Assembly: GCA_947846985.1 (NCBI GenBank)
Contig: CANTUZ010000006.1
Location: forward strand, 44,065,707-44,129,706
Source of the DNA: Fratercula arctica
Lineage: Eukaryota > Chordata > Aves > Charadriiformes > Alcidae
Direction of reading: 5' to 3'
Length of the DNA stretch: 64,000 nucleotides
Part shown: in pieces, positions 25,341-37,255 of the stretch
Layout of the letters: the number at the start of each line of letters is the position of its first letter
How positions within the stretch are numbered: the first letter of the stretch is position 1
Made by a program: the position numbers and the translations under genes
Notes under the pieces: generated by a model
Databases searched by the model: none
What the model was told of the DNA's origin: nothing
What the model saw: only the letters and a program-made list of their open reading frames with translations

Positions 25341-26189
25341 TGGGAATGAATAACCTTTCTCAGAAATTAAAAAATAAGATGTTATTGGAAACAGCATTGA
25401 TGAGGAGATGCCATGGCATTTACATCATCACATTATCTAGTTAAAAAGTAGAATCTTTTGAGTATAGGATATTGGGAAGTATTTTTGGTTCAAGCACCAA
25501 GTTGCTAGGCAAATATTTTCATTTTTTCTCCTCCAACATTTGGGTTGTTACTTTTATTCTATTATAGACTGCTTTAATAACATTTTCACAGGTACTTGAC
25601 ATTTTTTATCTCCTCCAATGCTCTTTCTATTACTGTAAGCACGATTACAGCTTGGTATCTCGTATTTGCAGGTTAACAAATGTGATATTAAACTGATACA
25701 AGAGTTAAGCCTTTGGCTTGAGCCTAAACCACTCAACTGTTGTGCCACCAGCACACACAGGTATTTGTTGCCTTAATGTGAAGCACATCAGTGGCTGTCC
25801 AAAAGCAAATTCAGGCACATCCATGATCTGCTTTTATTGGCAATATGAACAAGTGTCTCTGGTGTGAGCCAGAACCTGAACACAACTTGCAACTATGATA
25901 TGATGAACGGGGCTCCTTACAAGCAGGAGGTCTGCGCATCTCCCAAGAGTTGCCCTCAGGACCTTGTGAATAGGTCTACAGAGCAGGATCTTCAATGAAG
26001 TTTCCAGGGTTTCTTCTTTTTTTTTTTTTTTTTCCTCCACTGTAACCAGAGAGAGGAGGGATTTTGGGTCGGGGCTCTAATGATGATGAACATGGCAGTC
26101 CGCACATAGATCCATTTAAATGCCTCTAAAACCTTGCCCCAAAACATTCACAACAAAGTAGTCTGTCTGACATGGCGTCAGCCTGGCTC

Positions 26190-26265
26190 ACACACATCCA
26201 GGATACAACACATGAAAAGCCGACTCATGCACTGAAATGTTGTTTATGAAGAATAAAATTTTATT
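26190..26265 (-). terminator. SPTSSB: Polyadenylation region of SPTSSB
   Basis: Minus-strand AATAAA at 26265-26260 is followed 45-75 bases downstream by a GT-rich element (TGTGTTGTATCC then GGATGTGTGTGAGCC). Hexamer plus GU-rich downstream element is the standard metazoan cleavage signal. Confidence 0.55.
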
Positions 26266-27484
26266 TTTTTTCTGAAAAAAACTGCATACACATGTTCAGA
26301 TCTGTTCAACCTTCAAAACATGTCTTAGTTTCCAAACAAACAGTGTTCTTTTAAGCATGCAGGACCCCACTGCAGCTTGATAAAGAAGAGAGAGTTTTAA
26401 TCGTATAACTGTGCAAACATCATTTGAAAGCTATTTACATTTTGCATCTCTCACTTCTAATAACAGTAGCATCAGCTCTTAGATACATGCACTGTATAGC
26501 TATAACTTACGATTTGGTGTTGACATTTGATTTAGGTGTAGAGTGAAAACCAAACAAACCTTCCATTGTTCAAGAAACTCCCCACAGGCGATTATAATAG
26601 ATCTCATTTCTTCATTATAAAGGAGATTTCTTTAAGCACTCAGACTTCCCTGCAGTTATTAAAATATTACTTCCACTCTATTTTCCGGATCATCTTCCTC
26701 TGGTGCAGACATGCACTTTTCGTGCATGGGAATGGGAGCAGAAAGAAACGATGTCTCGGTTTTTATCAAAGGCGGCAGGAGTGCACTGAAACAGAGACAG
26801 TTCTCTCTCTTTCTGTTATTTTCAGTAAACTACAAGATTACCCATAGTATGTTTTTTTTTTTTTTACTATCTTAGACCATCTAAACTCAGATGCAGCAAC
26901 TTAGATGCAAAAGGTTGGATTCAAGTTCATACTCCTGTTACTTCCTTGGCTAATTTACTTTCCCGTCCATTAAAAAGCAGAAGTCAGTAACCAGACAGAT
27001 ACTAGTCAGTACTCAAATCACGCTGTGTTACGCCCGTCTCCGGATATTCTCTAACCTGTCTCAAAGCAGGCATCGTATGTTTTGCCACTGCACTCTGTTG
27101 GCAGACCTTCTTTGTGTACAATGAGCATAGTACCCCTCCTCACAGCCATCATAAACAGTCTTTGCTGTTTCATACATGCCAGTGTGATTAAATTAAGGTG
27201 CTGAAAGTGGGAGCCGGTTGAATATTAGGTACACGTGGCATTCCAGGTGATGTGTTTCATTATCACACAGCAAAAGCTGGCCTTTGTTTTATTTAATGGG
27301 GACTGTGCAGCCAGGAGTCAGTGCATTACTCCGGTTTTCAGCTATGGTAATCAAGCAAGCCGTGTTTTGTAAGAGAAAATGGTATTTTCATAACCGCAAA
27401 ACTACTTCAGAATAAATACACAAAATTGAAGAAGACATTGCATATCATGAGTTGCAAGAGCTTCTAATCACTACCCGGGCAAGT
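26240..27484 (-). other. SPTSSB: SPTSSB 3' UTR (inferred extent)
   Basis: The stretch runs from the stop codon to just past the AATAAA at 26265-26260 on the minus strand, about 1.25 kb. An earlier AATAAA near 27295-27290 could end a shorter form. The extent is inferred from signals only; there is no transcript evidence here. Confidence 0.5.
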
Positions 27485-27727
27485 TCAGTTCATGATAGAA
27501 ACTGTGCTTTCAGGCTGGCCTCCGAATATCTGGGAGAAGAACTCAAAAGCCAGGCGGACGTGGATGGGGACGAAGACATAAGCTGTGTACACCACCATAG
27601 CGACAACAGTCACAGTGATGGTGTGGAACATGGACTGCTCCCAGGGCTCCAGCACATAGCTGCAGGTGATCAGTAGGTACTGGTAGTACAGCCAATAGAT
27701 ATAGTCCTTCACGCGCTTAATATCCAT
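27485..27727 (-). CDS. SPTSSB: SPTSSB, small subunit B of serine palmitoyltransferase
   Basis: This is a small ER membrane protein that activates the SPTLC1-SPTLC2/3 serine palmitoyltransferase heterodimer, the first step of sphingolipid synthesis, and tunes which acyl-CoA is used. The 80-residue single-exon frame starts [17 protein letters not shown] and continues [27 protein letters not shown] and IPIH-like [12 protein letters not shown], close to human SPTSSB (76 residues). Val-25 is present; in the literature Val at this position distinguishes subunit B from subunit A (Met) and favours longer acyl-CoAs. Two hydrophobic stretches, about residues 10-26 and 36-56, fit its membrane topology. 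The start ATG has a strong context (AAGATGG). An acceptor (TTACAG) ends at 27759, so the coding exon has only 31 bases of 5' UTR. The C terminus is slightly longer than human and diverges after residue 68. Confidence 0.95.
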   Translation of the reverse strand: MDIKRVKDYIYWLYYQYLLITCSYVLEPWEQSMFHTITVTVVAMVVYTAYVFVPIHVRLAFEFFSQIFGGQPESTVSIMN

Positions 27728-27758
27728 CTTCAGCTTTCAGTGATTTCGAGAAGATGAC
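27728..27758 (-). other. SPTSSB: SPTSSB 5' UTR portion of the coding exon and its splice acceptor
   Basis: On the minus strand a TATCGTTACAG acceptor precedes base 27758, leaving a 31-base leader before the ATG. This implies at least one upstream non-coding exon, consistent with a distant CpG-island promoter. Confidence 0.7.
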
Positions 27759-30700
27759 CTGTAACGATAGAGAAGCCCGGATTACAGCTGCAGTGGAAAG
27801 AAAGACCTGGAACTAAAAAATGATGCGGTGACCATCATTTCAAGTTTGATACCACATATAATTGTATTTTATAAAATAAAGTTCATTCAGAAATTAACGC
27901 ATCAGTGCTATCACCAGCCTCTGCTGCCCTGGAGCAGCGGAAAACAATCTTTAGCTCTAGCAACTGCTGCTTGCAGTTATTGAGGCTGTATCAGTTGGGC
28001 ACTCTCAATTCCTATGTTCTGATTATGAGTCTGTTTTACTGTTCATTCTGCATTAGGAATTAAAACCACATTAGCTTACAAAGGCACAGGGTTCATGTGG
28101 AAGTCAGGGAGATATGCATTTAAATGGGAAGGCTTTGGGCCAGCTTCCATGAATGTGGATGGCAGACTCGTATGCTCTGGAATAAAGATAAGATTAAAAG
28201 AACTGCTCTGTAAAACTCCTCTGCTTACTTCCGATAATAATTTTTATTACTCTGCAATTGTTGGGAATAAAGAAAAGACAAGCTATGAAGAGGAGGGAAA
28301 AAAGTAATCTCAAATAGCGTAAGAAGTTTTTTCAGCTCGTTCCAAAGAAATAAGATACATTACTGATTAAAAGGATATTTAATAGAAGTTACAAGCCTGG
28401 GAAAGATTTTCCTCGCAGGTAATACCTTTATGCATTCATTGTTCCCGTCTCCACACAGAAAGGAGAATGACTGAGCAAGTATTGACTAGGAAATGGGTTT
28501 TGCCTTCCACTGTTTTTTGTTAAAATTGCTTTTCAGTATTTTAAATAATCTTGAAATTCAGGCTAAAACCATCTACTTAGAGAAAATACAGAGACAGAAT
28601 GATAAGCACCTGTACGAGGCTTCACGGAGGGACTCCTTTATTTTGGGGGTTGAGTTTAAGGACCAGGTCAGCTCACAGTAAGAGGGAATACAGCACATTT
28701 TAGTCATGCAGGAAAACCTTCCAATGTATCATTTTGTTCTATACTTCTGTTGCCTAAAATGCCAGGAACAGAGATGCTTGGACATGTCACATCCCTCCAG
28801 TATTGTGTTTGGGGCAACAGACATTTTCTGTCCCTCAAGGCAACAAATACTAAGGTAGCACTGGAAAAATTATAGCCTGTGATTAAAATAACGATGGGCC
28901 ACTGGTATAGGCCAAATATATTACAATATTTAGTAGTTTATTGCCTCTGGAGGCTGTACAGTACATTCTGGTGGTATGTGGGTATTTACTGAAGAGAAGA
29001 CAAATTACCAGTAAAAAGGATTCCTGGTTTGTTTTGTAACAGCTTTACTTTGTTTACTGATGTGTAAAATTTTTGTCCGGTGGATGCATTGTTAAAATGC
29101 ACACACCTTGACAGATCGTATTTCTCCATCTTTCTTCCCTTAGGTCACTGGTACTGCCAGTTAAGGTTCAACATTCCCGTATTAAGTTGAAAATAGAGCA
29201 TCCTGCCAGACCAGCTTACACCTTGCCATCTGGAGATGCTCTAAGGTAGATTTTTATCCCTTCTTCTTTGGGAAGGCAACAACTGTAGGCTTACCCCAAG
29301 CGTGACAGACTGTTTGGCTGAACTGGCACTCCAAATGCCTGTCCAATGCTGTTGATAAGGGAGCTGACTGTCTTTGCTCCCTCTCCGTCATCCATGTGCT
29401 GGCTTCTCTCCTGGTGTTTCTCCTCCCATCCCTCAGCTTCCTGTCCAGACCTCCTTGCATCTGTTCCCCAGTTGCCCCTCAACTCTCAACACCCCCATGA
29501 ATACAACCTCTTTGGTGGCAACAAGTGCAGTGAAACTGTAGACACTGTACATTAAAAAAGGGAGGGAGGCTTGTTTGTGTTAGCAGATTTTTATACAGAA
29601 AAATTTCTGTACTTGCCTCATCACCCACCCAGCCTTTACTTTCCACCAGCCCCTCTTCTGCGTCCTCCAACCATCAGTACCTTCCGCAATATATCTATTT
29701 TTCCCTCCTCCTCAAAAAGCAGTCTTTTTCCTTCAGTTCCATCTTCCCTATATCTCCTAGACTACATTTCCTAGACTGAGGCCGCCTACAATGCTTCGGG
29801 AGGGCAGATCACTTCTGTTGTAAGTCTAGCAGTGATTGTCTTTGCTGTTAACAGCTTTACTTGCATGGGTGCAGGCTGGAGAGAAAGGCCACCACTGGTT
29901 TCTGTCCTGGTATGAATGGAAGATGATGCCTTTCAGATAAATTATTTTAAGGCAGAACTCAAGAGAGGCCTTAAAGCCTTGTAAATATTGCAAAGCCTGT
30001 AATAAAAATGGCACAGCTGGCAAACTGTGACTCAGTGGGAGCCAAAAGTGTCTCTATTTATACCTTCTGCAAGAAAGGCAGCATTTTTGAATGAAGAGGT
30101 TAAGCCCTTTCCTCTACATTTGAAAAGAAAATTATAAGGGCCCTCTCATAGTATCTAGGATTATGGTATTTACACTGGGGTTATGCCCATGCTAGTTAAA
30201 CTCATACCTTTCTTGGGTAAATATCTGTTAAGCCTGACTGCCGCACGGAGAAACTGCAAGGCTGGAGTGCTTGCTGTGGGTGTTTATGAGGTTATCAGAG
30301 GGGTGCTGCAGTGGTTTGGAGGGGAGAGATCCCAGGCTAATGGAGCTTTCTGCCTACAGCAGCACATACACTCGTATATCTCAATACAGAGCTGGTATAA
30401 GGAAAAGCCAGAGACAGGAAAAAAAATCCCCAGGCTGATTTTAGTGATATTAGACCAGTCTACCAGGCTGCAGACTCACCACTGTCACTTACTAGACATT
30501 GCTATCTTGAAGGGATACATAAATAAAGTATGAAGTAATTAAAATAAGGGGCAGATCTATGATTTATACCAAAGACCCTGCTGCACTTTCTGCAGCCTGG
30601 GGACTGTGTTTTCATTCAGCTTGGTCACCAAGTCCTAGCAGCCAGCCTGTGCTTCTTCAGTTCTTCCAGTTCACAGCAGAGGGGAATAACCCCATCCCCA

Positions 30701-33700
30701 GGCACTGAGACACACCTGCAGTGTGACTCCCTGGGCTACCAGCAAGAATGCAAGCTATCTTAATGTAGAAGCTGCGCGGTCTCCAAATGAATGATAGAGG
30801 TTGAGATAAGTAAAAGACAGTCAAATTACAGTCTCTGTCTTCACCGCTAACACACTTACACTGCATTTAATCTACCCAGAGACTTTCTCCGCTAGCAGGA
30901 CTGTCTTGGAAATGCAGCCAACATGAAGGGCGTCTTGGGACAATGCAATTCTAGATGCATAATTTATAAAAGGAAAACATCGGAGGGAAGGAAAAAAAAG
31001 CCATCTTAAACCATCCGCTCAGTCAATGAGATACAAGAATCCACTGTGTTACTGTGACATAGATACCTTTTCTGAATGTACCCCATTTACATTAATTCAG
31101 GGCTAGTTTTAAGCATGAGCAATTGCCCAAAGTTCCACACCTCCAGAGGTCTCAGGCAACGTCCTTACCACCAGGCCAATTACCTTTTAACAATAATCAA
31201 AGGGAATGGCTGATTACTAAACAAACAGGAACTCTTGAGGCTAAAAATTCTATATTTTAGACAGGACTTGTCCTAGAGAGGCTTCCACTTATATTTTTAC
31301 GCATTACTGTGGCATTAATGTAATAAGAAACAATCAGCTGGCACTCTGAGTTGACAGGGCCCCACATTATTAGCTCATCAGTTCCCAATATTATAGTAGG
31401 AGATAATTTGCTGTTACACAATTTTAACTTGGAGCTCATTCATCTACAAATTTCAATTTAAGTATTCAATTGTGTTGTGGAAATGCCTTCCTGTTTGGAG
31501 GCCATAAGACTGTCACAATCAGGTATGAATAAAATGAATAGAATTCAGTTTCTAAAGCCATTAAGCAATATTCAAATTATTTTCAGCAATTTCACCTCCA
31601 AGCAAAAATAGCAAGAAGAGAAACCTGTAAAGCAGCTTTTATTGTTTTAAGTGGCAACCTGATTTTCTTGCTTGTTAACAGATGTCTCCGATTAGGGCAG
31701 CTGAAAAGATAAATCATCATCAAATAAAAAAATAATCCCAGGTTTCATTTAAGAGCATGCCTAATATAAAAAAAAAAAACAAACCAACACAAACCCAAAC
31801 AGCTTAGTTCCCAGTGTCAGAGCTAGTGTTTGGAGTTGTAATCTGAAGATGTGAGTGTTATGTACGTTACGGTATAGTTTCTGCTTTGAGCAACAGGGTG
31901 GCTGGACAGCAGCCGGCAAAATGCCCCTGCTGCGAAATCCCCATGGAAAGAAACAAGCATTTTTGTAGGGGAACTGGGATAGACTGGTTTCCAAAGAATG
32001 CTTGAAGAACACCTTACACCCTCAGCAGGAGAGTTTGGTTGAGTTACACATACAGAGAAAAAGGGTTTCCAACATAAATTTATGTAGAGTGGGGAAAAAC
32101 AAACCCTGGCTGTAGATAGCCCCATAGTCATTAAACAGGTGGTCTCTCAGGCTTTGAATGTAAAGTAGGGCCATGTGTTACAAACAAAGTAGGAAGGAAG
32201 AGCAAGCAGGCAATCAAACCGTCCCCAAAAGGCAAATATTTCATTGGCTAAAAATTGGCCATTTGCTAAATAATGGCTGTGACAGCACAGAAGCAGAGTT
32301 AGCTGCTCTTGCAGAATCCTAAGGGACTGCAGTCATGCTGAAGCTTAAGTAAATCCTGCCACGGGCCCCGACCCCTATTTGGTTTCATATGCAGGACACT
32401 TACAACATGTAGGCTCCATGAGGCAAAGGTAAAGTGCAATAATTATTTTACAGTTGTCTGATATGTAAATAATGTTAGCTATTAGAAGAGGAATGGGTAG
32501 TCATCCCCCTTGGGTATTGCAATAGAAGTCCTTTCCACAAGTTACTTATCTGTAATTATTCTTACTTATTTGTAGTTTTACTGTGTTAGATGGGTTTGTT
32601 CTGCTGTTACCCAGAATATCCTGATTTATCCAAGGTACCAATCTTGTCCCTGTTAATGTAACATAACTCTGGGATGAACCCATTGATTTTATGTAGACTG
32701 ACACTTCTGAAAGTGCGAACTCAAACAAAGGGAGTCACGTTCCCACTCCATCATGCATTTGCTTTAATACATTTTATTCAGCGAGCACCAAGCACAGTGC
32801 ATAAGGAATGAAATACAGGTCCTGTGGACCAGTAGTTTGGAAGAAATTTAGATGAGGCAGCAGTTAAAATTGTCCAGAGAATCTGAATGCCAGCATTTCC
32901 CGGGACACCATCTCAGTCTGTTCCTCTATTGCATTTGTTCTGCTCAGATTCCCCATATGCAGCGTGGCCCGTGGCCATATAGCATCAGCTCAGCCTAGAA
33001 AGCTGCCTATTACCTACTGACAAGCAGAACCCTCAGGTTACTGTAGTACTTAGACATGGATGTTTAAATGTACCCTAAAGCTTGTTTTCACAGGGAGATA
33101 ATGCCAGACAAAGAACGTGAATGAGTACAGCAGCAATAATCCCAGCATAGCTCTCACTACGGACAACTATGCACCATTAAAAATGTCTTTACATATAGAT
33201 TTTAATCAAGAACTCCCCTCCTCTAATTCTGGAGTAAAAATGCACAGCAGCAGTGAGGCCATCTCTGTTTTCTCTTCCTCAGCATTCATCTTCCTGAATC
33301 AGCATCTCATCGCATGCTTGGCCATACATTACTGCCAGCTACTGTGCTACAGGAATTGTAAACTTTTCTTATGTACACATTCCTGCCAACGTCCATGCAA
33401 CACCAGAACAAAGTTCAGAGCTGGTAACATTTTATGCTGTACATGACTCAGATGTTTTGCATGCAGGTGAAGATGCTTCCACTGCACCTATAGGTTTGTT
33501 TGGGAAAAAAATAAGTCTTCCAGGAGTGGAAAAATACTTCAGGAATGGAAACAGTAAGGCAGAAAAGGCAATGGCATTTTCATCCATGTTTATGCTTTAC
33601 CATGCTCAGAAGAAGGAATTCCAGCATCTTCTCAATCTGTCCACACTAACCCTCCTTCCTGCCGACCTTAGTGGTAGCACATAGGTGCTGTTTTCTTTCT

Positions 33701-36228
33701 TTTAAATGGAAAGAGTTCCATAATGCATACAAGACCTAGGAACCTAACAAACACCTTTCGCTGTTGACAAAAAGACTTACTTCTACCTACAGTAGCTTCA
33801 AAGGTGACAGCAAAACGCTCATTGAGTGGCAATGCCACACCTACATGAAATCCAACCCAGACTTCCTCATCTCCAGCTCTGAATACAACCCTAGTCCTCA
33901 TGTACTCCTTCACCAGCTCTTCAATAATACCTTACTCCCAAGCATCAGTTTGGTGCTACAGTTTAGCTACCTGGACACATCTGTAACTGGAGCAAATGGA
34001 TTCTTGTCAGACTATCTCTCCACCTGGATTGCAGTATACCCAGATGATTCCTGAAATACTATTTGCTCCTTCAGTCAAGTTCAGTACACAGATGGAGCGT
34101 ATCATGGCCTACAACACTGCGGGAAGTAATTTTAAATGTGATATATAAGCTTCTGACCCTCAAGAGAGGAGAGGATGATCTGCAGAACCCACAGGGATCT
34201 CATTTGGAGAGAGGGTCCCAACCATTCAAGTGACAGTGCAGCAGTCAATGTTTGGACTGATTTCATGCCTTAACTACTCCCTGAAAACTATAGGCTGCTC
34301 CTAGCAAAACACATTTAAAAAAATAAATCAGCTCCTCCTGGCTTTGAAGCCTGGCTGATTTATTGGCACACTCTCCTTTCTCTGCACGCAAGCATAGAGG
34401 AAGACGAAGATGCAGCTTCCCTATAACAAAAACATTCTTGGAGCAGCTCTGTCCCATTTTCTTCCAAGACCAAATTAATTTTTCAGAGAGTCTTCTGTTC
34501 TTCCCTCCTCTGAAGCTTCCTCAGTCATTTTCTTATATAACTAGATTCTTCTTACAGTTTATGTACAAACCCCTTCCTTTCTAGCTTTCTCTGGGCTGAG
34601 CACGTTCTGAGCTCTAAGTCCTGCCCCTGTGATGGGACTTGCACATTGGAGCAGAACTGGCCTTTGGTAATAAGCTCTGCCAGAGAGGACTGGTGAATTG
34701 GCAAGTTGAAATCCCAGGGCAAGCTTTCCCTGTATTTTCAGCGTAAGCATAGTTTATGCACGTGGTTTTGAACAGAGCCGATTCCCAAGCAAGACATCAA
34801 ACTCGTCACTAGAGACCAGCACCAGGTTTATATCGCAAATACTTAAAAATTGAGAGTTCTTGAAGAACTGTTCCAGGAGGTATCTTAGACGGGTTTTGGC
34901 ATTGCTCTTGGTGACAAGCCTTAGTTCTGTAAGACTTTTCAGATTTGGGACATCAGCTAGATCCTTCAAGAGGACTTTAAAGTTCAGAAGGTTGTGTAAA
35001 CACATCACTCTATAAACAAAATAGCTAAGATGTTTGGGCTCTACAAAAAGATTTACTTTCAAATGTAGTTGTTATTTTCTTCAGACTTCTTTGTTCTGCT
35101 CTGAGTCATTTCTGAAGCAGCTGGAAGTAATAGCTAGTCTTGGGTTATATGTAATATGAGAAGGTGAATACTGTTATAGTTATGACAGGTATTAGTGGAA
35201 AACAGGTACCAAACTCTTGTGCAAGTGCATCTCCTTTGAGATCTAATGAAAGGACGCAGTGTTGCACCATGACGGTTATCGGTCTAAAAGGGGAAAAGAA
35301 AAATTAAGTGAGAAGTTTGCAACAGATAAGAAGTAGAAAGGGAGATTCATATTTTTCACAGAAACAGATTTAACCCCACATATGCAGTAAGGAACCTTTG
35401 CAGACCACTTCATCCCTATGATCAGTTTTGACCACAGAAAACTGTTGATATAGGAGAATATCCCTCAAATGTGGGCAGAGCAAAGCCACCCTCCATTTTT
35501 GGAGGGGAGAACACAAGAAATACTCCTGTTCAGCTGGGCAACACAAGGCTCTTCAAAGTTGCAACAAGCCACTGTGCCAATTTCCCCTGAAAAGCAGTAG
35601 GGGCTGGGTTACATTGTGTTGGCTTTTTCCCCCCATCAGCCAGGTGGAACACCTGAGTCTTGGTGCCGTTCACTACATCACATGTCCTGGACACTTTTTG
35701 GGCACAGGGGTGATGGAGCAAGTATTCCGACAGCCCTGAGCTGCTCTCCAGGCATCCTTTCACCACATCTCCCATTGCCGCTGGATGAACAACATACACA
35801 CTCTGTGCAGAGCTTCCCTACATTTCTCTGTCAAAACCATACCACCTAGAAGTCACTTCAAGGACATGCAGAATCACCTCAAGACATAGTTATTTTTGCC
35901 AGACTCACGATGTTCATGAGCAAAAGATAAACAAGCACCCCCATTCCTAAAGCATTTTAAAGTACACAGTCCAAGAAGTACCATGTGTGCTAATGAAGTG
36001 GGGTAGTAGCATTTATTACAGGGATTCTCCTCTACACTGTCCCAACTCCACTTATACAGCAGGGAGGTACTCCATGCTGAAGGACTACTGGAAGCAACCA
36101 GCAACTCTAAGAAAGCCAAAGAGCCAAAATCTGCAAACAATGAACATTGCCACCACAATGGTATGAGTAGCACCTTCACCATCCCTCCTCCACCACTACC
36201 CATCTACTTCAACTTTTTTACTTATGGA
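27759..36228 (-). other. SPTSSB: Probable SPTSSB intron 1
   Basis: About 8.5 kb between the SPTSSB coding exon and the CR1 copy by the CpG island. I see no nested coding gene. Open frames on the plus strand (33.1-34.1 kb) and minus strand (34754-35062) have no recognisable domain. Further 5' UTR exons could lie here and would not be visible by eye. Confidence 0.5.
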
Positions 36229-36467
36229 ATCATAGAATGGTTTGGGTTGGAAGGGACCTTAAAGACCATCCAGTTCTAACCCCCCTACCCACCTCCCACT
36301 AGACCACGTTGCTCCAAGCCCCATCCAGCCTGGCCTTGAACACCTCCAGGGGTGGGGCAGCCACAGCTTCTCTGGGCAACCTGGGACAGTGTCTCACCAC
36401 CCTCACAGTCAATAATTTCTTCCTGATAATCTCATCTAAATCTCCCCTCTCCCAGTCTGAAGCCATT
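36229..36467 (-). repeat. CR1-type LINE 3' fragment beside the SPTSSB CpG island
   Basis: Reverse-complement CR1: ATCATAGAATGGTTTGGG, GGAAGGGACCTTAAAGACC, GCCCCATCCAGCCTGGCC, CTCCAGGGGTGGGGCAGCC and TCTCACCACCCTCACAGTC in order. It is truncated at its 5' end at about 36467, some 170 bases before the CpG island. Confidence 0.93.
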
Positions 36468-36639
36468 AGGCAGGCCACCTTCCCAGCAGCTGCACCAGCA
36501 ACACCAGCTAGAAATCCTTGACCGCGGGTCTAGAGCAACAAGTCCAGAGAGACCTTGCTGAAGGCTGGAGGTCCTTCTGCAACGCCACCAGCCACCCTGA
36601 GGAAGACACACAGAGCAAATCCTGGAGGCTTTACCGCTG

Positions 36640-37255
36640 CCGTCCCTGCTCCGAGGCCTTTGCTCCGGCGCTCCTTCCCGCCCCGCCGATGGCAGCGCAG
36701 ACTACGCGGCTCCTCCGCTCGGCCAAGGTCACCGGTCCCTTGGTTCGAGGGAGCCCCGGGACGGCGCTTCCGCCGCGATGCCCTTGGCCGAGCGGAGCAG
36801 GGGCTGAGCCCCGGTACCGGGCCGTGGAGGCGGAGGGGGGTGGGGAGGTGGCCCTGCCGCCACAGCGAAACCGGACCCCGCGCTCCGCGGCGCGGCGCCT
36901 CCCTCACCTCCGCTCCGCGGGATGCCGCGCACCGCTCCGCGCACTACCGTTCTCCCAGCCCGCCGCCGCCGCGCTTAAATACCTACCCGCCCTGCTCCGC
37001 GCCCCACCGGCCGCGGCCGCGCCGAGGGCCGGTCCGCGCCGCTCCGCGCCCCTCCGCGCCGTCCCGCCCCGCCCCGCCCCGCTGCCGCAGCCGCTGCGCG
37101 CCTCCGGCTGCTCTGCTCGGGTTTGCAGCGCGGTCCCGCGGCGGGGAGCCGGGGGGGGTGGAGGAAGGGGCGAGCGGCGCCAGGCGCGGGGAAACCCGTG
37201 GGATTTAGCGGGGTGTCACCGCCGGGACGATGACATCCCGCTAAACATCACCGCG
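36640..37255. promoter_or_regulatory. SPTSSB: CpG island, probable SPTSSB promoter
   Basis: Very GC- and CpG-rich block with repeated CCGCC, GCTCCGCGCC and CCCGCCCC (GC-box) sequences. It lies 9 kb upstream of the SPTSSB coding exon, which needs an upstream non-coding exon. On the minus strand a TATA-like TATTTAAG (36981-36974) is followed 74 bases on by a GAG/GTGAGG splice donor (boundary 36908/36907). No other gene with an open 5' end is near. Assignment to SPTSSB rests on strand, distance and these signals. A plus-strand transcript starting here cannot be excluded. Confidence 0.6.
36908..36950 (-). other. SPTSSB: Predicted non-coding first exon of SPTSSB
   Basis: If transcription starts about 30 bases downstream of the TATTTAAG box, a first exon of roughly 43 bases ends at the good donor GTGAGG (GT at 36907-36906) and could splice to the acceptor before 27758. 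The start coordinate is an estimate. Confidence 0.35.

Larger units (their letters stand above)
9284..26239. other. Intergenic DNA between NMD3 and SPTSSB
   Basis: Seventeen kilobases without a supportable gene. Open frames of up to 178 codons occur, for example near 15.8-16.3, 21.4-21.9 and 23.1-23.6 kb, but none shows a recognisable domain or flanking splice signals. The stretch holds one old CR1 copy (10187-10613), short tandem duplications near 14.6, 24.35 and 25.3 kb, and several homopolymer runs. I cannot recognise conserved elements by eye. Confidence 0.7.

Noticed and set aside
32940..34060. Cluster of plus- and minus-strand frames in the SPTSSB intron
   Set aside because: Neither strand gives a recognisable domain, the frames disagree with one another and lack flanking splice sites. 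Chance is the simplest reading.
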